This document shows, one piece after another, positions 1-7,100 of a stretch of 12,021 nt of DNA (the first letter of the stretch is position 1; every line of letters starts with the position of its first letter). Source of the DNA: Auxenochlorella pyrenoidosa (Eukaryota > Chlorophyta > Trebouxiophyceae > Chlorellales > Chlorellaceae). Both the position numbers and the translations under genes were made by a program. The notes below the pieces were generated by a model. That model was not told where the DNA came from and searched no databases. It saw only the letters and a list, made by a program, of their open reading frames with translations. Location of the stretch: positions 1 through 12,021 of the forward strand of contig KQ482028.1 in assembly GCA_001430745.1 (NCBI GenBank). Direction: 5' to 3'.

Positions 1-640
1 CTAAAACCTAGAAACCTAAAAACTGGCCCCTACACTTCTGGCCCCAAGCCCTAAACCTTTTGGGTGGTAACCTCGAAACCACGAGACCCCGAACCTTAAA
101 CTCAACTGTTTGAAGGCCTGGGGTCGAGAAGAAGGGAGTCCATAAGCAGAATCATTTTCTTGCCTCCTTCCCTTCACCTGACCATATTCTCAATTCGTAC
201 ACCAGAGAGGGAGGTTTAAGGGGGGCACAGGCTTGACGGGGACCACCCACGTGTGCGATGATCAATTTGAGAGCAACAGTTTTGGGCTTCGGGCAAACCT
301 CGATGCAAAGATGTTGATCGCAGGTTGCATGCGCTAATGCCCGCATGGCTGGACCCGTACCGTTGCACACATGTTACGGTTGTAAGTGTAGATACCAACT
401 AGCGATGCATGAAAGGCTCATACACCCACGGCTTTGGATTTAGCAGGTTTAGGGTAGGGCACAAGTGGGCATGGCTCTTGACGAGGACTCTACACCCTTT
501 TATCTTCACTCCTAGGGCTGTTGAACACTCCCCTTCGCCGGCTCGATCTCCCTAGCTTGTAGGCCTATCTAAGGTGGCAGACCCAGGGTGAGCCGTGCTC
601 GTCGCCGGCAGGCGCCGGTGCACAACAGGGCCGCACAAGA
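1..640. other. Left-end region with no recognised gene; isolated telomere-like heptamers
   Basis: No open frame here resembles a protein I know. The first 60 bases contain loosely repeated C-T-A-A-A-A-C-C type units, and one exact CCCTAAA lies at 49-55. An exact TTTAGGG lies at 448-454 in the opposite orientation, followed by another TAGGG. TTTAGGG/CCCTAAA is the plant and Chlorella-type telomere unit, but there is no tandem array, so this may be decayed subtelomeric sequence or chance. The stretch looks less GC-rich than the genes to the right, which suits non-coding DNA. Confidence 0.3.
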
Positions 641-674
641 ACGAGCCTGGTGCAGCCTCCGCCTGGGGCTCCTT

Positions 675-1500
675 TGTAGAGAAGAGAGAGGCGTGGTGGG
701 CACGAAGGTCGCTGTATAGGGCGCACTCTCTCCCTAGTGCACACCCGTGCGCAGCTCTGCCAGTGCAACGCGGCGATTGCGCTCCCGAACTTCAGTGAAG
801 TAAGCAGGGATGCTCTACTCATCTGGATCAAGCAGGATGGCCGGACGGTGCCAAAGTAGTGCCTCAGCTGGCTCGTTGTTCGATGCGCTCCATCCGTTGC
901 AACCCGCTGCAGATAGTGCAGCAGCGCTGCTTGCCGGACTGCCGCTAGCTGCAAGGCTGACTTCTGGTGTGGGTCAAATTCCACCCCAACCGCTACCATC
1001 GCCTGCTAAAGCCGGCTGCGCTGCCAACACGATGCGCTCGCCTTGGCATTCCACTGCCAACTGCACGCTAGTGTCGAGCACCTACTGCATTATGTTGCAC
1101 TGCGCGGCTGCTACTACTGTTGACCACAGCCTGGCCGCTGCCATGAGCCAGGTAATGTAGAGAGGCAGCTGGCCTGCCTCTGCCAGCACTGTGGCTGTCG
1201 CAGCGCGCTGCGGCAAGTCAAGCGGGCGCCTCACCGGCTAGGTTGCTGACAGCGTGCCCTCGCGCACCAAGGCATTGAACTGGGCTGCCAACACATGGGC
1301 CAGTTGGCTGTTGACCGCTTTGAGGAACCAGATTTGGAGGTTGCACGCCACTGCCTTGCACCCCTTGAGACGGCGGCAGTGGGCGGCCATAATGGCTGTT
1401 GTGAAGGGAGCCTGCAGCTGGGCTGCTCGGTTGGCCAGGTCGGCCTCCGGCTGACGGGCTGCGGCGCTGCCTGCCTCTTCCCCCGGCTACTGCTGCCCAG
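675..1500 (-). mobile_element. Decayed LINE-type (non-LTR) retrotransposon fragment, reverse transcriptase polyprotein remnant
   Basis: Read on the minus strand, four blocks in shifting frames look like parts of one protein. Block A (about 1468 to 1082) contains ANRAAQLQAPF, AAHCRRLKGCKAVACNLQ and FNALVREGTL, resembling the segment just before and at the start of a reverse transcriptase domain. After an in-frame TAG (1240-1238) it continues as LPLYITWLMAAARLWSTVVA, and a second TAG lies at 1084-1082. Block B (999 to about 823) contains DLAAVRQAALL-like text (LQLAAVRQAALLHYLQ) and LRHYFGTVRPSCL. Block C (802-734) reads FTEVRERNRRVALAELRTGV and ends in TAG. Block D (728-675) reads ECALYSDLRAHHASLF. 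From memory these blocks occur in this order in LINE proteins of trebouxiophyte green algae, but with the catalytic reverse transcriptase core between the two halves of block A and a Cys/His cluster between C and D. Both are missing here, so this is a non-functional relic. The family assignment rests on recall, not on a search. Confidence 0.68.
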
Positions 1501-2274
1501 GTGGGCTGGCCGCTGCTGCCGCCAGTGGCTGCGGTAGCACCCCCTGCTGGTTGGCAATAGTTGCGGTGCTAGCACCCACCAAGAGCAAGGCCCAGCCTTT
1601 GTCGGGGCCCCATGTTCCAACAGCTTTGCCGCCAAAGAAGGGGAGCATTACACGAGGGACTGGGCAGCCAGCCATACAGGCGTGAGAACACGTTGCCAGC
1701 AAGCCCAACGGAGCAAGGAAAAGAGAGAGTACAGCACACAAAGTGGAGGCCACAAGCAAAGGAGATAGTGCCAGAGACGTGGCAGGGGGTGCCAAGAGCG
1801 CTGAGTGCTGGGTTCTTGGGGCATGTGTTTGTCTGGCGGCAGGGGTATTCGTGGAGGGAGGCAGTGCGAGGACAAAGACAAATGTAGATGAAACGAGGAG
1901 GCTGGCTGGGGCCTGCGACTGGGCGCTGCCTGCCACAGGGCCAGGCCCGCTATCCTACGGCATTAGCTACCGCAGCCAGCGGCCATCCACTGGGCATACG
2001 GTGCCGGGCGTTGCCGCAAGCAACAAGTCCAAAACTGCGGGGTGCGCCAGAGCAGCAGCTCAGCCGCCGCTGAGGGCAGCCTCAGGCCGCCTGTACGCAA
2101 CAGCGGCTGCGCTGCACGCCCCGCGCGTGCATAAGTGCGCTTGCGCCGCTGCCGAGTGCACACAACTAATGGCCGCAGTTGCTGTGAGCGCCACCACACG
2201 GCAAGCCGAAGGACGTTGGCACAACGGCGCAGCCATCGCTGCTGGGCTGAGCGCCTAGCGCGGTGGCCGGGCGG
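1501..2274. other. Intergenic stretch between LINE relic and COX5B 3' end, no recognised gene
   Basis: Open frames exist on both strands (171 codons on plus at 1743-2258, 149 codons on minus at 1487-1936). Neither has a motif I recognise, and both have the Ala/Arg/Pro-rich composition expected of chance frames in GC-rich DNA. The left part, near 1500-1640, could be the upstream Ala/Pro/Gln-rich linker of the LINE relic on the minus strand. The right part should hold the 3' UTR of COX5B, transcribed leftward from 2274. The only TGTAA-type polyadenylation word I found on the minus strand is far away (plus-strand TTACA at 1648-1652), so the transcript end is not located. Confidence 0.35.
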
Positions 2275-3797
2275 TCAGTGGTGGGAGGTGGAGGGGAGGC
2301 GCTTCAGCACGAAGAACTCGCCGCCCTCGATGATCTGCTTGGGGGGCTGCCCCTCCTCAATCACACCCCACCAGACCTGCAAGGGCGCGGGAGGGAGCAA
2401 GGCTGCGTTGGGGACAACTGCCATGTGGCGGCGAGGCAGGAGTCAGCAGAAGGGCAGGGCATGGCCGTGCAACAATCCCGCACACTCAACTGCTGCATTA
2501 ATGCGCACACTTTCCAGTACCGCCGCCAACGGGCGACCTACTGCGCCCGCCCGGTGCTGACGGGCTGCACCGCGCCGACTGCTTCTCAGTGCTGCCCGCT
2601 GCCACATCATCAGCACGAGCAGCGGGCTGAGGTCAAGCAGCCGCTGGGCACCCACCCGCTCATCAGGCCACACCCAGCACCCACCAGGGAGTCGTCATCC
2701 GGGTCGGCCACGCCCACGATGCGCTCGCTGAACTCGCTGGGCACCACCACCGGGTTGTCCTCGGTGCCAAAAGGTGCGTCCAGCCTGCAATGAGAGGTCA
2801 GGCAACGGCAAGGCGTCAGGATGTCGAGTCGATCGCACAAATCCGATGCCAAAAGGGTGAAGAGGCGGCCTGTAGACTGCTGCTGAAGGCCATGGGGCGC
2901 TGTGCGCCTTGGCAGCAGTGAGCTGCGAAGCCGCTGCGTGTCGATCCGCATCTGCTGCTGGCTGCGCTGCAAGGGGCCCAGCTGGTGCTGCCAGGGTGCG
3001 AGCCACATGCTGCCAGCTGTCCCAGACTTGCACGCTAGCACTTGCAACCGCGAGGCCCGGATGTACTGCACCGTCTGCTGCTGCTGTTGTGCTGTGCTCC
3101 TGAATTGGCTGCCAACAGCAGCATTTCGCCCGCACAGCAACGGCATAGAAGGCCTGCAGGGCCTGCTTCCCAGCACAGCCATTCAGCACAGCCAGAGCAC
3201 GGGCCCTCGGTTCACAGTTCAACCCACGCCTTCCTGAACCCACGCACCAGGCCTCATGCCAGGGGTTCTCAATGCCCTTGGCCTTTGCCTCCAGCTCCTC
3301 GCGCTCGGGGCCGGTGGTCTGCTCAAGGTAAGAGGCCAGCCCGTCACCAGAGGTGGTGGCGTAGTGCGCCGCAGACAGGCCGCGCACAGCCGCCGTCGCA
3401 GCGGCACCCAGGGCGCCCGCCTGCAGGGGGACATGGTCATGCGCGCGGCGGGCGCTCAGAGAGCATGGCAAAGCATACAAGGCCGCTGGGCAGGCCAGAG
3501 CTCCGGCAGGGCCAGAGGGAGCCGAGGGAGGCTGCGTGGCTTTTCGCTAGACGTCAACCATACGGCTGTGCCGGTGCTGCAATGCTCTGAACGCTCTGCG
3601 AACGCCGATAGCCGCGCTGGCCCGGGGCGCCGCCCTCCCCAACAGCAGAGACGTGCCTCCCCTTTGTCATGGCTAACCCCTAGCCCAGTGTCCTCTGTCG
3701 ACGTCTGGGAGTCCCCAGAGACCAAAGCACTCACCGTGGCGGGGGCAGCCAGCCCAGAGGCGGCGATTTGACGAGCAAGCGCCCGGAGGGTGAGCAT
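2275..3797 (-). CDS. COX5B: Cytochrome c oxidase subunit 5b, mitochondrial (4 exons, complete)
   Basis: Nuclear-encoded subunit of respiratory complex IV in the mitochondrial inner membrane, on its matrix face in known structures. The exons on the minus strand are 3797-3735, 3420-3248, 2784-2685 and 2376-2275. They sum to 438 nt (145 residues plus TGA), and all introns are GT-AG (GTGAGT, GTGCGT, GTGGGT donors; TGCAG acceptors). Exon 1 encodes MLTLRALARQIAASGLAAPA, an Arg-containing amphipathic segment typical of a matrix-targeting presequence. Exon 2 carries TTGPEREELEAKAKGIENPW, matching the conserved T-G-x-E-R-E block. Exon 3 carries APFGTEDNPVVVPS and SERIVGV, matching A-P-F/K-G-T and K-R-I-V-G-C. 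Exon 4 begins VWWGVIEEGQPPKQ, like the V-W-F-W-L-x-K-G block of the family. Length fits COX5B precursors. The family's zinc-binding cysteines are absent in this model. The gene is head-to-head with EXO84. Confidence 0.93.
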
Positions 3798-4116
3798 TCT
3801 GAGCGACGCTGCCTGGGCTACGGGAAGTGCAGGGCCGGATCAGACCATCCGAAACAAGTGAGGGCATTTCGGACCAGCCATGGCCAGAGGGCAGCACGCT
3901 CCGCAGGCCTTTGAGGGCGGAGGAATGACGGCGCCTTCCTTACTCCTTCGTGATCACACTGCCGTCTGATGGATCTCTGCACCCCTGCACTGTCAACTGC
4001 GCTTTCAGACCGATCGTCGCCCACCGCTCCCTTGCCCTGCCCTGGTTTGTTCAACCTCACCAGCAATAGCCTGTGATCGCTGCCAACAGCTGCCGGCCCT
4101 TTGTTAGACCGCCGCC
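3798..4116. promoter_or_regulatory. Presumed divergent promoter / 5' UTR region between COX5B and EXO84
   Basis: The two start codons face away from each other across 319 bp, so both promoters and both 5' UTRs should lie here unless an upstream non-coding exon exists. I see no clear TATA box or CCAAT box. A perfect 7-bp inverted repeat (TCCGAAA at 3848-3854, TTTCGGA at 3867-3873, 12-bp spacer) sits about 50-75 bp upstream of the COX5B start and could form a hairpin in its leader or bind a dimeric factor, though such a repeat can arise by chance. The EXO84 start at 4117 has a very strong initiation context, GCCGCCATGC. Confidence 0.45.
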
Positions 4117-7100
4117 ATGCCGGGAGGGCGGGAGTCGCCGCTCACACCGGCGGCGAGTTGGTGAGCACAATCGTGGGCTTGCACTCTTGGAGGCAATTGC
4201 CAGTGTTCCTGAGTGCCGGCTGGGAGCACTGTCTGTACAATCAATTGCATTGTGCCTCCACCGCGTATCAGTGCTGCACCCATCTGGTGCAGGGCGCCCT
4301 CGGGGAGCGGAGGCAGTGCTGGCATGGAGTGAGCACGCCGCTAGCGCTGCTTCTGATTTGCAAGATATGGCCATGCCGACGAATGCGCATGTGGAGCATA
4401 GCGTTCGCAGCACTTGCAGGAAGTCTGTGCCTCATTGGTGCCGTGCTCTACATTGACTGCCTGCCCTGCTGCCCTCGCACCGCCTCTGCCTGGCTGCAGG
4501 GTGCAGCGCAGCAAGAGCAGCACCTTTGCGCGGCTCACCCGCAGCGTCAGCAAGCTGGGCGGCAGCAGGACGGCGCGCTCACGCCAGCAGGCCGCCATCC
4601 AGGAAAGCCCGCGTGCAGGCGATGCCGCGCCACCTCTGCCGCCTCCAGACAGGGCAGCGCAGCGCAATGGGGGCAGCGGTGGAACCTCTGGCCCCTCTGT
4701 GACCTTCGCTGCCAGCCCGGCTGGAGCCCGCATGGCGCCTCGCGGCAGCGGCGCGGGCGCGGGCACGGCAGGCGGCAGCAGCGCTGCTGCTCGACTGCGC
4801 CTGTTTGAGGAGGGTCGGTTTGACCTGGAGGCCAACTTGGGCTCGCTCTCAGGCAAGGTGCTGGTTCGGCAATGCGCGATGATTGTCATGCTGCTTCCCG
4901 CGCTGCCTGCTTTTCTGGGCAAAAGCAGGGCAGGTGCGGGCGTGACGGGCGCACCGGGCTCCTGGCCCCAGCCTGCGCAGCTGTCTGGTAGCTCCCAAGC
5001 GCGCCAGGCGGCAATTCAAGCGTACTGCTGCTGAGGTGCAGCTCTTGGCTTCTGGCCTCATGGCCTGCGTATCAACAGGCCACCCTGCAGAGCGTGCAAC
5101 TCACAGGCCCCAGTGGGATCCAAACCGGCGGCCAAACCACCGCCGCCCCGCATGCTCGCCCCCACCCCTGCGCTGCCGCACCCGCCCTGCAGAGAAGGGC
5201 GTGGAGACGCTACGTGCTGACCTGGCGCAGCTGGACGGCGAGGTGTCGGCGCAGCTCAAGGCGGCGGTGGCGGCAAACTATGCCGACTTCACCCGCGCGA
5301 CGCCCGGTGAGCGCACCCCTCCTTCCAAATGCCTGCTGCCAGTGCTCAGGGCGAGAGCCCTCAAGCCTGATCTCTGCCGGCCTGCAGGCCTGTGCGGCCA
5401 CCTGTTAGTCAACATTGCTTGCTTTCCAAGCAGTTGCACGGCACCTCGGCCCGCTGGCCGTCTGCCTATCTCTCTGTTTGTGAAAGTGCACGCCAACATC
5501 AGCCTCAGCCGCTGGCCAGCTGGTTGATTCGAGCCCAGAACGCGCCGGCGCTGCGGCCTGCAGGCATCCTTCGGCTGGAGGGCGAGGTCCAGCAGCTGCG
5601 CAACCTGCTGCACACGTGAGTGCATGGGGGGCTTACTCCAGTTCGAGTGCCCGGGCTACTGGCGTGGAGGGGCTTGGCAGGCGCACAGCAAGCAGCGCGG
5701 GGCGAACCAAACAAGCAGCGCTTGCGCGGGCCCGTCAATGATCCCGCAGAGGTTGCTGCCTGATGCACCACTGCCTGCCGCACCCCACTGCCAACCCGCC
5801 CTGCCTGTGATGGCCTGCAGGATGGGCGACGTAGTGGAGGGGCTCAAGGATGCAGCTGCCGCAGTCTCTGCCCAGGCAGCAGCGCAGGGGGCCGGCGGGG
5901 CCACGCCCGGCCACCATCGCGGCCTCAGCGATGGCCGGGCGGCAGCGCAGGCAGAGGCAGAGGCGGCATGGCGGGCGGGCGGGGACGGAGCCAAGTGGCT
6001 AGAATGCCTCGACGACACCGACGTGGCAGGCAAGCGGTGCTGGCCCGCAGCCCTTACTAGCTTTTGGCTGCTGCGAGGCGCCCAGCTTTGTGTTCAGGCC
6101 GGCTGGCTGATGCTGATGTGACTGGCAGCCCTGGCATCCATGCAGCGCACCCACTGCATGCCCCTCATCTCCCAAGCTGCGCTCCTGCTCCCCCTGCCCC
6201 GTTGCTTGACTCCGCACGCTCCCCTGGGCTGGCCTGCCGCAGTGGCGGAGCGCCGGCTGGCGGATGCCCTGCAGCTGCTGCGCCGGCTGGACAAGCTGCT
6301 GGCTCGCTTTGTGGCAGGGGCGGACCGCGGGGACCCGCGACAGCAGGCGGGTGCTGCCAGGGCGCTGACACTGCTTGGGTTGCGTCCAGCACGCGCAAGG
6401 CTCATTGGGAGCTGCCTGCTCCCTAGAACTGCAGCCCCGCTTGCCGGTTGGCCAGGAATGTCGGTTGCATCACTGTTGGCCTGTGGTGCTTGACGATCTA
6501 GTGCTCGTATGGGCTTGTCTGACGTGCGGCCCTTGACTCAAGGGCGGCGCCTTCCCCTCCCACAGGCCCGGCTGGACAGCTTGGGCAGCGAGGTGGAGCA
6601 GCGGCGCGACCAGCTTATCGCTATTGCCGAGCAACAAGTCCTGCAGGCGAGTGCAGCCCCTCTGATGCTCTGCTTTGCCTGGTGGCGCCTTGGCGCTGGC
6701 ACGGGGAAACAATGAGCGGCGCACCAGGCCCGTTTACCATCAGCCCAACTGCATGCCGGTGCTACATCCTGTCTTTGTGTTGCAAATGTTCAAATTCTCC
6801 GCCGAGCCCCTGCAGCCCACCGCTGTGTCGGCAGACATCCGGGCCGGCGCCGACCTGCTCAGCCGGGTGGCGGGGCGGCAGCATGCGCACGCCATTGTGC
6901 TGGAAGCGCATGCAGGTGGGGCGAGGGAGGCGATGCCCGGCTGCTTTGGTTTGCCCAGTGCACAGCTTGCCCTGCCAGCCTCTGCCTGCTTCCCTCCCTG
7001 TGGAAAGGCAGAGGTGGCTTGCCGCTGGACACACCTGCAGCCATGTGGTACTGCCCCCGCAGCCAAGCTGAAGCGGCGGCAGGCGGCGCTGCTGCGCCCC

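Noticed and set aside
1487..1936. 149-codon minus-strand frame with hydrophobic stretches that could suggest a small membrane protein
   Set aside because: It runs into the LINE relic frame and stops at its edge; hydrophobicity comes from Ala/Leu-rich low-complexity text and no family signature is visible.
1743..2258. 171-codon plus-strand open frame between the LINE relic and COX5B
   Set aside because: No recognisable domain, Ala-rich chance-like composition, and no splice or start context supporting a gene.
3065..3105. Short CTG-rich run, possible trinucleotide repeat
   Set aside because: Only a few interrupted units inside a COX5B intron; similar CTG/CAG richness is spread over the whole window.
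2695..3480. 261-codon minus-strand open frame containing the COX5B N-terminal block
   Set aside because: It reads straight through two COX5B splice sites. The conserved blocks in exons 2 and 3 join in phase only when the 463-bp intron is removed, so it is not a separate protein.
3042..3590. 182-codon plus-strand frame opposite COX5B
   Set aside because: Antisense to COX5B exon 2 and its flanking introns, Arg/Pro/Gln-rich, no motif.
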